A program made the translations under genes and the position numbers. 64,000 nucleotides of DNA from Hymenobacter sp. 5317J-9 (GTDB lineage Bacteria > Bacteroidota > Bacteroidia > Cytophagales > Hymenobacteraceae), in assembly GCF_022921075.1 (NCBI RefSeq), contig NZ_CP095050.1:3906001-3970000 (forward strand), written 5' to 3'. Position 1 is the first letter of the stretch; each line of letters opens with the position of its first letter. This document shows positions 16,076 to 25,233 of the stretch, piece by piece. Below the pieces are notes generated by a model that saw only the letters and a list, made by a program, of their open reading frames with translations, ran no database searches and was not told where the DNA came from.

Positions 16076-17989
16076 CTACCCCAACGATTTGGTGAAACCA
16101 ACCTTAATCTTGAGTTGGAAATCCGCAATTACTTTGAAAATCTCCTTCAGCGTCACCTGCTCCACTTTGGTCAGGGTTTTGGGGTCGAGGTAGTTGTCGG
16201 GGGCCACGTTGTCGCTGATGATTTGGGCGGCTTGCTTTTTCAGGCGCACGCCCATGAGGTAGTAGTAGGACTGCAGCAGCTCCTGGGTTTCGCGCTCCGT
16301 GAACACGCCTTCGGCGCGCAGGGCTTCGAGGCGCTCGCCGGTGTTGGTGGCGAAAATGCGGTGGCGCAGGGCGTACATGCGCACCAAATCGACGATGGGC
16401 GACATGGTGCGCTTGAGGTTGAACACTTGCTGGTCGCCGTGGGCGAAGGTGCGGATGTTGCGAAAAAACGTGAGCGGCGGCTCGTACTGCAGCGCATTCA
16501 CGGCCATGTAGTGGAAAAACCGGTCGCGCGGCTTCTGCAGCTCGGTGGCCAAAAACTCGTGCAGTTCGTCCATGATTTCGGCATCGCCATAGAGGTAGCG
16601 GCAGTCGAACGAAGCGGCAAACTGCATGCCCGATTCCGGATTCGAGTCGGTCATCCACTCCACGTAGTTGCGCTTCCAGTGTGAGAGCGAGTGCGTCCAC
16701 TTCGGGTTTTTGGCCATGAAGCCGCCCTCGCAGTAGCTGAAGCCGATGGCGTTGAGCTGGTCGCTCACCATCTCGGCAAATTTCAGGAAGTAGGCCCGCA
16801 CTTCTTCGCGGTGCTCGTTGGCCTTGTCTTCGTAAATAATGGCGTTGTCCTGGTCCGTGAGCAGGGTTTGCTCCTTGCGGCCTTCGCTGCCCAGCACCAT
16901 GTACACGAACTTGGCCGGCGGCGGGCCCAGCTCCGCAATGGCCCCCTCGATGAGCTTGAGGGCAATGGTGTCGGACACAGTGGTGATGACCTGGTTCACA
17001 ATTTCAGGCTTCACGCCGCGGTTCAGGAGCTGGTACACCATTTCGGGCACCTGCTCCCAGCGGCGCTTCAGCTCGGGCACGGCCTGGGCCTGCTTCACGC
17101 TCTGAATGAAGATGAACGGCGACTGGTCCTGGTCGTCAGTCAGTAGCTTGTTGCGGCTCAGGAAGCCCACGTATTCGCCGTCGGTTTCCACCAGCAGGTA
17201 GCGCGTCTTGGTCCGGAACATCAGCAGAATAGCCTCATACACAAAGGCCCGCGAGCTAATGCTCACCACCGGTGCGTCCACAATGGTTTCGACGGGCAGG
17301 TTAGCGTCGAGCAGGCCGGCCACCACCTTGTCGCGCAGGGTAATGTCGGTGACGTAGCCGATGATGTGGCCGCCCACGTCGGCGTTGGTGATGAAGTAGC
17401 AGCTGGTGCGGGCGGCGGCCATGCGCCGGGCCACTTCGTGAATGGGCGTGTAGGCGGCGCACACGTCCAGGGGCCGCATTTCCAGCGTCTCGATGCGGCG
17501 CGAAAACAGCTGGTCGGAGGCCAGGTAGTTCTCGCCGGCGCTGCTGGCCGGCCGCACAAAGTGGGCGTACTCCTCGTTCAGCATGCGCTGCCCGTAGCGC
17601 GCCGTGAAGAAGTGGAAGAACTTCTCGTAGGCCTTGCACAGCGCGCGAAACTCGCGCCGGTGCAGGAAGTACACGCGGGTGTCTTTTTTGGCCCGCACGG
17701 TGCGCAAAGAGCGTTTTTTGTTCAGCAGCACCGAGATACCGCCGTAGCACTCGCCGGCCCGGCTGTGCTCAATCACGCGCTTGTTCTGCTGGCTGTCGTA
17801 GAAAAACGTCTCGTACTCGCCTTCCACAATGATGTCGATGCCGCGCAGCTTGGTCACGCCCTGGTAGTAGATGATGGCCTCGCGGGGGTGGCGCACTTCT
17901 TCCAGGCCCTCGGCCACTTCGGCCAGCACGTCGTCCGGCAGCAGGTCGAAGGGCTTCACGGTGCGCAGAAAATTGAGTTTTTCGGACAT
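16076..17989 (-). CDS. Cyclic-nucleotide-binding/CBS/DUF294 putative nucleotidyltransferase
   Basis: This encodes 637 aa from ATG 17989; a TTG 18010 start seven codons upstream is possible but less likely. Domain order: cNMP-binding domain (about 10-120, GIDIIVEGEYETFFYD, EHSRAGECYGGISVL), two CBS domains (about 160-280, including FITNADVGGHIIGYVTD and FVYEAILLMFRTKTRYLLVE), then a DUF294 nucleotidyltransferase-like domain with VLGSEGRKEQTLLTDQDNA, the G-S-x-G-R-x-E...DQDNA motif of the Pol-beta superfamily, and a helical DUF294 C-terminal domain. Proteins of this type are thought to transfer a nucleotide in response to ligand binding, but the substrate is unknown. The gene lies 21 bp downstream of a DEDDh exonuclease, an association also seen in Proteobacteria near acetate permease genes. 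Confidence 0.88.
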   Translation of the reverse strand: MSEKLNFLRTVKPFDLLPDDVLAEVAEGLEEVRHPREAIIYYQGVTKLRGIDIIVEGEYETFFYDSQQNKRVIEHSRAGECYGGISVLLNKKRSLRTVRAKKDTRVYFLHRREFRALCKAYEKFFHFFTARYGQRMLNEEYAHFVRPASSAGENYLASDQLFSRRIETLEMRPLDVCAAYTPIHEVARRMAAARTSCYFITNADVGGHIIGYVTDITLRDKVVAGLLDANLPVETIVDAPVVSISSRAFVYEAILLMFRTKTRYLLVETDGEYVGFLSRNKLLTDDQDQSPFIFIQSVKQAQAVPELKRRWEQVPEMVYQLLNRGVKPEIVNQVITTVSDTIALKLIEGAIAELGPPPAKFVYMVLGSEGRKEQTLLTDQDNAIIYEDKANEHREEVRAYFLKFAEMVSDQLNAIGFSYCEGGFMAKNPKWTHSLSHWKRNYVEWMTDSNPESGMQFAASFDCRYLYGDAEIMDELHEFLATELQKPRDRFFHYMAVNALQYEPPLTFFRNIRTFAHGDQQVFNLKRTMSPIVDLVRMYALRHRIFATNTGERLEALRAEGVFTERETQELLQSYYYLMGVRLKKQAAQIISDNVAPDNYLDPKTLTKVEQVTLKEIFKVIADFQLKIKVGFTKSLG

Positions 17990-18010
17990 GGTATTGGGAA
18001 TAATCTTCAA

Positions 18011-18736
18011 TTAGCCAATCAGAAAGAAGGCCAGCAACAACAGCGCCACCGTGCCCAGCAGCAACCACGGCGCCACCCCAATGCGCAGGCGCTTGCGCCG
18101 CAGCGGTTGCGCCGGCCGCGGCTCGGGCACGGTCACGGGCGCTTGGCGGGCCACGGTTTCGTCGGTAATCAGCCCTTGGCGGCGCATCTCGAAATAGCAG
18201 CGGGCCGTGGCGCGCACGTCGACCAAGGCATCGTGGGCGTTTTCGAGGGGCTCGTGGAACAGGCGCTGATACAGTTCGCCCAAGCGCAGAAAGCCCTGCG
18301 TGGGGTGGCGCACCAGCGGGCTGGTGGCCCGCATGGTGCAGAAGGTGGGCAGGTTCAGCAGCGGGTTTTTCAGGCCGGCCCGGTGAAAGCCCACGCCCAC
18401 CATGTGAAAATCGAGCTGCATGAAATGGGCCACCACCAGCGGCTGGTAGTGCAGCAGGTCGCGGTGCAGGCGCTGCATCACGGCGTGGCGGGGCCGGCCG
18501 TTAGCCCGCAGAAAATCCACGGTGAGGCCGTGCACGCGGCCCGACTCCGGGCTCATGTCGTAGTCGCTGGGCTGGATGTAGTGGTTCTCGGCCTTGATTT
18601 CGCGGCCGTCGGGCGTGCACACCACCCAGGCCAGCTGCACGATGTGCGGCCAGTTCTTGCGGCTGGCATAGGGCTTGGTCCAGTCGCGCGGAATGCCCGA
18701 AGTTTCGGTATCGACGAACAGCAGGTAGTCTTTCAC
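18011..18736 (-). CDS. DEDDh 3'-5' exonuclease with C-terminal membrane helix
   Basis: This encodes 241 aa from GTG 18736 (VKDYLLFVDTETSG); further upstream in frame is a shadow of the LacI gene and has no better start. The DnaQ/PolC epsilon-like fold is seen: FVDTETSG (Exo I, Asp-x-Glu), VAHFMQLDFHM (Exo II) and HDALVDVRA (Exo III with His and Asp). After a linker rich in Arg and Pro comes a hydrophobic C-terminal segment, WLLLGTVALLLLAFFLIG, that looks like a tail anchor with the enzyme in the cytoplasm. It is probably co-transcribed with the DUF294 protein 21 bp downstream. A role in replication proofreading is unlikely given this context; turnover of a nucleotide or nucleic acid linked to the DUF294 enzyme is a reasonable guess. 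Confidence 0.82.
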   Translation of the reverse strand: MKDYLLFVDTETSGIPRDWTKPYASRKNWPHIVQLAWVVCTPDGREIKAENHYIQPSDYDMSPESGRVHGLTVDFLRANGRPRHAVMQRLHRDLLHYQPLVVAHFMQLDFHMVGVGFHRAGLKNPLLNLPTFCTMRATSPLVRHPTQGFLRLGELYQRLFHEPLENAHDALVDVRATARCYFEMRRQGLITDETVARQAPVTVPEPRPAQPLRRKRLRIGVAPWLLLGTVALLLLAFFLIG

Positions 18737-18810
18737 GGCGCGGGCGGGCCCATCAGCAGGCAGCAGACAACAAAAATCCGGCGAATTCCTTCCCCGTCCT
18801 AACCGGCGCG

Positions 18811-19845
18811 CTACGCGTGCTGCCGCTTGCCCGACGACTCCCGCATCAACAGATGCGGCTCCAGCACGACCTTGCGGGGCGCCTGCCGGTGGCCGGTTTG
18901 CTGCACCATCTCCAGCAGCAGCCGCACGGCGGCGCCGCCCATCTCTTCGCACTGCTGGTCGATGGTGGTGAGCTGCGGCTCGGTGAGCGACGAAAACGTC
19001 TCGTTGCCGAAGCCGCTCAGGGCCACGTCCTGCGGCACCCGCAGCCCGTGCTCCTTGAGGGCCTGCAGGGCCCCCACGGCCGTAAAATCGCCGGCTGAGA
19101 AGATGGCATCGGGGCGCCGGGGCAGGGCCAGCAGCTGGCGCACGCTCACGTCGCCGTCGGCCAGCGACATGTCTTTCGAGAGCACCACCAGGTCCACTTC
19201 CACGGGTAGGCCGGCTTCGCGCAGGGCCTGGCAGTAGCCCTCGTACCGGTCTTTGTAGATGTTGAGGTGCTGCGGGCCGCCGAGGTGGGCAATGCGCCGC
19301 CGGCCCTGCTCCAGCAGGTGCTTGGTGGCCAGGTAGCCGCCGCGCTGGTCGTCCACCACCACGGCGCTCACATCGCTGCCGTCCAGAATGCGGTCGAAAA
19401 ACACCAGCGGCACGTTGCGCTGCCGCACTTTCGCGAAATGCTCGAAATCGTGCGTGGTGCGCGCCAACGACACCAGAATGCCGTCGACCTGGGCATTTAT
19501 CAGCGTTTCCACATTTTTAGCTTCGTGGGTGTGGTCTTCGTTGCTCTGGCACAGCATCACGTTGAAGCCGGCCTGGTTGGCCACGGCCTCGATGCCCTTC
19601 ACTACCAAGGCAAAAAAGTGGCCGTCGATGTTCGGCACTATCACGCCGAGCGTATTGCTGCGGCCTTTGCGCAGGGCCGCGGCCAGGTGGTTGGGCTGGT
19701 AATTGAGCTGCCCGGCCAGCTCCCACACCCGCGCACGGGTGGCTTCGCTGATGCGCGAGTGGCCGCTCAACGCCCGCGACACGGTGGAAACGGCGAGGTT
19801 CAGCTCTTTCGCGATGTCCGAAATAGAAGCGTGTTTGAGAGCCAA
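18811..19845 (-). CDS. LacI-family transcriptional regulator
   Basis: This encodes 344 aa. The N-terminal helix-turn-helix reads SISDIAKELNLAVSTVSRAL, followed by the LNYQPNHLAAALRKGRS hinge helix and a periplasmic-binding-protein-like effector domain (NTLGVIVPNIDGHFFALVVKGIE, GGYLATKHLLEQGRRRIAHLGG, DVALSGFGNETF). The apparent start is TTG 19845; no ATG is near. It is expected to repress sugar genes until a sugar ligand binds. The neighbouring galT, galK, GH-A hydrolase and GH53 galactanase genes suggest galactose or galactan as the signal. The palindrome at 22446-22457 is a candidate target. Confidence 0.92.
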   Translation of the reverse strand: MALKHASISDIAKELNLAVSTVSRALSGHSRISEATRARVWELAGQLNYQPNHLAAALRKGRSNTLGVIVPNIDGHFFALVVKGIEAVANQAGFNVMLCQSNEDHTHEAKNVETLINAQVDGILVSLARTTHDFEHFAKVRQRNVPLVFFDRILDGSDVSAVVVDDQRGGYLATKHLLEQGRRRIAHLGGPQHLNIYKDRYEGYCQALREAGLPVEVDLVVLSKDMSLADGDVSVRQLLALPRRPDAIFSAGDFTAVGALQALKEHGLRVPQDVALSGFGNETFSSLTEPQLTTIDQQCEEMGGAAVRLLLEMVQQTGHRQAPRKVVLEPHLLMRESSGKRQHA

Positions 19846-19936
19846 AGCAAAAAAATGAGAAGCGAAAAGTGGGGTGGCGGGGCAAAAGTACGCCTCCGCC
19901 GGCCAGGACTTTCCCGGCCGTAGTCATGCCAACGCC

Positions 19937-20989
19937 TTAGCTGCCGGCTTCTTTGTAGTGCACTTCCGAGAGCTCGCGCAAGCGCCCGGCGCTGAATTCC
20001 GGCGTCACGTCGCGCTGGGGGTCGCCCAGCATCTCGTAGCCCACCATGAACTTGCGCACCGTGGCCGAGCGCAGCAACGGCGGGTAGAAATGCATGTGCA
20101 AGTGCCATTCGGGGTGCGCCTGCCCGTCGGTGGGCCGCTGGTGCAGGCCCGCCGAGTACGGGAAGCTGATGTTGAACAGGTTGTCGTAGCGAATGGTGAG
20201 GCGGCGCACGGCGTCGGCCAGGGCGTCGCGTTCTTCGGGCGTGAGCTGGGTGATGTCCTGCACGGCGCGGCGGCTCACCACCAGCGTCTCGTAGGGCCAC
20301 ACGGCCCAGTACGGCACCAGCACCACGAAATGCTCGTTTTCGAGTACTACCCGCTCCTTTTTTTCGAGCTCGATTTTGAGGTAGTCGCTCAACAGCGTGC
20401 GGCCGTGCTCCTGGAAGTAGGCCAGCTGCTGCACGCCCTCCTGAGCGGGCTCGCCGGGCACGGTGCGCTGGGCCCAAATCTGGCCGTGCGGGTGCGGGTT
20501 CGAGCAGCCCATCATCGGGCCCTTGTTCTCGAAAATCTGCACGTAGTTGATGTCGGGCCGCGCGCCCAGCGTCTGGAATTCCTCCACCCACAAGTCGACC
20601 ACTTTCCGGATAGCCGGCACGGTCATCTGGGGCAGCGTGAGGTCGTGGCGCGGCGAGAAGCAGATGACGCGGCAGATGCCCGATTCGGCTTCGGCGCGCA
20701 GCAGGCCGCCCTCGTTCACGCCGCCGGTGGGCACGTCCACGGTCAGGGCGCCGAAGTCGTTGTTGAAGACGTAGGTCGACTCGTATTTGGGGTTCACCTC
20801 GCCGCCCACGCGGGCGTTGCCGGGGCACAGGTAGCAGGTGGGGTCGTAGGCGGGGCGCTGGTCCTGCTCGGTTTCTTCCTGCTGGCCCTGCCAGGGGCGC
20901 TTGGAGCGGTGCGGCGACACCAGCACCCACTCGCCCGAGAGGGCATTGAAGCGGCGGTGCGGGTGCTCGGTGGAATCGAAGGAAGGCAT
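19937..20989 (-). CDS. galT: Galactose-1-phosphate uridylyltransferase (UDP-glucose--hexose-1-phosphate)
   Basis: This encodes 350 aa from ATG 20989 (MPSFDSTEHPHRRFNALSGE); the frame continues upstream only into repeat DNA. GalT exchanges UMP between UDP-glucose and galactose 1-phosphate in the Leloir pathway. The active-site motif NPHPHGQIW places the nucleophile His at residue 166 with His168 close by, the same numbering as the E. coli enzyme. CYLCPGNAR carries two zinc-type Cys (52 and 55), and HLHMHFYPPLL near the C-terminus gives the second His cluster. It lies downstream of galK on the same strand, separated by a 147-bp family A repeat. Confidence 0.96.
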   Translation of the reverse strand: MPSFDSTEHPHRRFNALSGEWVLVSPHRSKRPWQGQQEETEQDQRPAYDPTCYLCPGNARVGGEVNPKYESTYVFNNDFGALTVDVPTGGVNEGGLLRAEAESGICRVICFSPRHDLTLPQMTVPAIRKVVDLWVEEFQTLGARPDINYVQIFENKGPMMGCSNPHPHGQIWAQRTVPGEPAQEGVQQLAYFQEHGRTLLSDYLKIELEKKERVVLENEHFVVLVPYWAVWPYETLVVSRRAVQDITQLTPEERDALADAVRRLTIRYDNLFNISFPYSAGLHQRPTDGQAHPEWHLHMHFYPPLLRSATVRKFMVGYEMLGDPQRDVTPEFSAGRLRELSEVHYKEAGS

Positions 20990-21010
20990 AGGCTTGGATG
21001 TTCTGGCGTG

Positions 21011-21157
21011 GCGCCTCACCCCCCGGCGCCCTCTCCTCAGGGAGAGGGGGAGCCACGGCGGCGCGGGCGTCTAATTGAATAATTTATTCGAGAAATGGCT
21101 GGCGCTCCCTCTCCCTACGGAGAGAGGGCCGGCCCCGACGGGGTCCCGTGAGGCGCC
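21011..21157. repeat. Intergenic inverted repeat, family A copy 3
   Basis: Ends are GCGCCTCACCCCCCGGCGCC and CCCGTGAGGCGCC. Inside are CCTCTCCTCAGGGAGAGGGG and CCTCTCCCTACGGAGAGAGG, each a small hairpin, plus an AT-rich spacer. It occupies the galK-galT gap and ends 3 bp from the galK stop codon. It is the longest of the three family A copies. Confidence 0.85.
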
Positions 21158-21159
21158 CG

Positions 21160-22326
<1,167 letters not shown>

Positions 22327-22445
22327 GTGGAAACCGGGTGGGGTGAAGGGAAACGGAAAATGCTGCTCCTGCGTACGCAAATCGGCCCGCCACGGCCAGC
22401 CAGCTGCATTAGAGGCCGAAAGTAACAGGTTGGCCGTACAAACGC

Positions 22446-22457
22446 GCAAACGTTTGC
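22446..22457. promoter_or_regulatory. Candidate LacI-family operator palindrome
   Basis: GCAAACGTTTGC is a perfect 12-bp palindrome with the central CG typical of LacI/GalR-family operators. It sits in the 198-bp divergent gap, 120 bp from the galK start and 67 bp upstream of the hydrolase ATG. The LacI gene is close by, downstream of galT. Binding is inferred, not shown. Confidence 0.55.
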
Positions 22458-22524
22458 CGGCGCAAGCGGTTCCGGTACTTCTGTCGGCTTTCCTGCCGGC
22501 CGTTTTTCTCCCTTTTCCTGTCCC

Positions 22525-25107
22525 ATGACGCAACGCCGTACGCTGCTGCTTTTCTTCCTTTTTTTCCTGGCTGTCACGGTGCCCTTGCTGGCGCAAAAAG
22601 CCCCCAAACAGCCCGATGGCGAGGTATTCGTGGATAAAAACGGCGTGCTGCGCTGGCAGAAAGGCCGGCAGGAAGTGGCCCTGTTTGGCGTGAACTACAC
22701 CGCGCCCTTCGCCTATTCTTACCGGGCGCTGCAAAAGCTGGGCGTCAACCACGAGCAGGCCATTCGGCAGGACGTGTACCACCTGAGCCGGCTGGGCGTG
22801 GACGCTTTCCGGGTGCACGTGTGGGACGTGGAAATCACCGACACGGTGGGCAACCTGCTCGAAAACGAGCACCTGCGCCTGCTCGACTTTCTGGTGAATG
22901 AACTTAAGCAGCGCGGTATCCGCATCATCCTCACGCCCATTGCCTACTGGAACAACGGCTACCCCGAGCCGGACACCGGCACCGGCTTTTCCAGCATTTT
23001 CTCCAAGGGCGAGGCCTACACCAACCCGCGCGCCATTGCGGCGCAGGAGCGTTACCTCACGCAGTTTCTCAACCACCGCAACTCCTACACGAAAACCCTC
23101 AACCGCGAAGACGCCAACATTCTGGCCTTTGAGGTGTGCAACGAGCCGCGCTACCACAAGCCCGAAAGCGAAGTCACGAGCTTCGCTAACCGCATGGCCG
23201 CCGCCATTCGGGCCACGGGCTGCCGCAAGCCGGTGTTCTACAACGTGTCGGAAAACCCCGACGTGTACGAGGCCGTGCTCAACGCCAAAGTCGACGGGCT
23301 GACTTTTCAGTGGTACCCGCAGGGGCTGGTGGCCAACCACGCGCTGCGCGGCAACTTCCTGCCCTACGTCGACCAGTACCCTATTCCCTACCGCACGGAC
23401 CCGCGCTTCACCAGCAAGGCCAGGATGGTGTATGAGTTCGAGTCGGCCGACATCATTCAGCCCGTGATGTACCCGATGATGGCCCGCAGCTTCCGCGAGG
23501 CCGGTTTTCAGTGGGCCACGCAGTTTGCCTACGACCCGCTGGCCATTGCCTACGCCAATACCGAGTACCAAACCCACTACCTGAACCTGGCCTACACGCC
23601 GGCCAAGGCCATCAGCCTGCTCATCGCTGGCCAGGCGTTCCGGACGGTGAAGCGTGGGCAGAGCTTCGGGCGCTACCCGCAGGATTCCGTGTTTGGCGAC
23701 TTTCTGGTGAGCTACCGCCGCCAGCTGAGCCAGCTGAACACGCCCGAAGAGTTCTATTACACCGCCAGCACCGCTGCCGCCCCCAAGCAGCCCGGCAAGC
23801 TGCGCCACGTGGCTGGCGTGGGCTCCTCAACAGTGGTGCGCTACGGCGGGCTGGGCGCCTATTTCCTCGACCGCCTGGCGCCCGGCGTGTGGCGCTTGGA
23901 GGTGATGCCCGACGCCCTGCCCATCCGCGACCCGTTTGAAAAAGCCTCCCTGAGCAAAGCCGTGACGCAGATTCTGTGGAACGAGCAGCCCTTGCAAGTA
24001 TCGCTGAGCGACCTGGGAAGTAGTTTCTCCCTCAAAGGCCTGAACGAGGGAAACACCGCGCAGGCTCAGGCCGCGGAGGGCCGCGTCAGCGTGCGCCCCG
24101 GCGTGTACCTGCTGGCCGCCGCGGGCAAGTCGACGGCGGCCTACACGGCCAAAACCGCATTCAATCATCTTCTGCTGGGCGAATTTGTTGCCCCTGCGCC
24201 CAGCACGCTGGGCGCGCAGGTGCGCCACACGCCGCCGGTGCAGGCCGCGGCCGGGCAGCCTTTGCGCCTGCGCGCCCTCATCAGCGGGGTGGGCCCCGCC
24301 GACAGCGTGCTGCTGGTGGCTCAGCACTACTACGGCCGCACCCGCACGCTGCCCACCAGCAGCCCCGCTTACGCCACCTACGAAGCCACCGTACCCGCCG
24401 ACCTGCTCTACCCTGGCCAGCTGCGCTACTGGTTGGTGTTGAAAAAAGGTGCGCAAACGCTGACTTTTCCCGGCGGCTACGCTGGCCAGCCGCGCGACTG
24501 GGACTACGCCCACGCCGAGCATTGGGAAGTGCCCATTGTAGCCACAGGCACGCCGCTGCCGCTGTTTGTGGCCAGCCGCGACCAGGAGCAGGTTGAGGCC
24601 CGCGGCGTGGCCAACAACGCCTGGACCGACTACGTGACCACGCCGGCCGGCACGCTGGCGCTGCGCCTGGTGCAGGGGCCGCCCCGCGCCGGTCAGCCCG
24701 CTGCCATGGGCCCGGCCGCGAGCCTGCGGGCGTTTTTTGGTGATAAGCTGGCGGGGCGGCAGGCCGATTTGGCAGGCTTCACGGAGGTGGTGGTGCGGGC
24801 CCGCAGCAGCCAGCCCGGCGCCAGTGCCAAGGTGACGCTTACTACGAAAGATGCCGTGACGTACTCGGCCCCGCTGCCGCTGGGTGCGGAGCTACAGGAC
24901 GTGCGCATTCCGCTCAGCGCCTTCCGGCCCGATGCGCTGCTGCTCATGCCCCGCCCCTACCCCGGTTTCAATGCGCTGCAATACCAGCCGGCTGCCGCAC
25001 CGGCGTTCCGACTCGCCGATGCGGAAGTGCTGCAAGTAGTATGGGAGTCGGGGACGGCCCCAGCGGCGCCGCTACATCTGGATATTGAAACTGTCAGCTT
25101 GCGATAA
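22525..25107 (+). CDS. Exported clan GH-A (GH5-like) glycoside hydrolase, large
   Basis: This encodes 860 aa with a signal peptide (TLLLFFLFFLAVTVPLLAQ). Residues ~45-400 look like a GH5/GH2-type TIM barrel: VALFGVNYTAPFAYSYRAL, LSRLGVDAFRVHVWDVE, RIILTPIAYWNNGYP, then FEVCNEPRYHKPE with the Asn206-Glu207 acid/base pair, and MVYEFESADI with Glu304 as probable nucleophile. Residues ~420-860 form beta-rich modules that may bind carbohydrate, including LRLRALISGVGPADSVLLVAQH and a last segment (VVVRARSSQPGASAKVTLTTK) that resembles a galactose-binding-like sandwich. No type IX sorting domain is evident. It is divergent from galK and 126 bp upstream of GH53, so a galactan-side-chain substrate is likely, but the exact family and specificity are not clear. 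Confidence 0.75.
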   Translation: MTQRRTLLLFFLFFLAVTVPLLAQKAPKQPDGEVFVDKNGVLRWQKGRQEVALFGVNYTAPFAYSYRALQKLGVNHEQAIRQDVYHLSRLGVDAFRVHVWDVEITDTVGNLLENEHLRLLDFLVNELKQRGIRIILTPIAYWNNGYPEPDTGTGFSSIFSKGEAYTNPRAIAAQERYLTQFLNHRNSYTKTLNREDANILAFEVCNEPRYHKPESEVTSFANRMAAAIRATGCRKPVFYNVSENPDVYEAVLNAKVDGLTFQWYPQGLVANHALRGNFLPYVDQYPIPYRTDPRFTSKARMVYEFESADIIQPVMYPMMARSFREAGFQWATQFAYDPLAIAYANTEYQTHYLNLAYTPAKAISLLIAGQAFRTVKRGQSFGRYPQDSVFGDFLVSYRRQLSQLNTPEEFYYTASTAAAPKQPGKLRHVAGVGSSTVVRYGGLGAYFLDRLAPGVWRLEVMPDALPIRDPFEKASLSKAVTQILWNEQPLQVSLSDLGSSFSLKGLNEGNTAQAQAAEGRVSVRPGVYLLAAAGKSTAAYTAKTAFNHLLLGEFVAPAPSTLGAQVRHTPPVQAAAGQPLRLRALISGVGPADSVLLVAQHYYGRTRTLPTSSPAYATYEATVPADLLYPGQLRYWLVLKKGAQTLTFPGGYAGQPRDWDYAHAEHWEVPIVATGTPLPLFVASRDQEQVEARGVANNAWTDYVTTPAGTLALRLVQGPPRAGQPAAMGPAASLRAFFGDKLAGRQADLAGFTEVVVRARSSQPGASAKVTLTTKDAVTYSAPLPLGAELQDVRIPLSAFRPDALLLMPRPYPGFNALQYQPAAAPAFRLADAEVLQVVWESGTAPAAPLHLDIETVSLR

Positions 25108-25233
25108 ATCACCGAACAAAGCAGCTTTCTTTGCAATAAGCACAATCTTTTGCACTAAAAATTCGTAAATTCAACTCCCTTTGCCCTCTTACCCTGTTAG
25201 TGGGCCACGCGGGCGCCTTTCACCCTTCCGGAC

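Noticed and set aside
22327..23808. Apparent long N-terminal extension of galactokinase
   Set aside because: Galactokinase is complete from ATG 22326. The extension is antisense to the hydrolase gene at 22525 and has no GHMP-kinase function.
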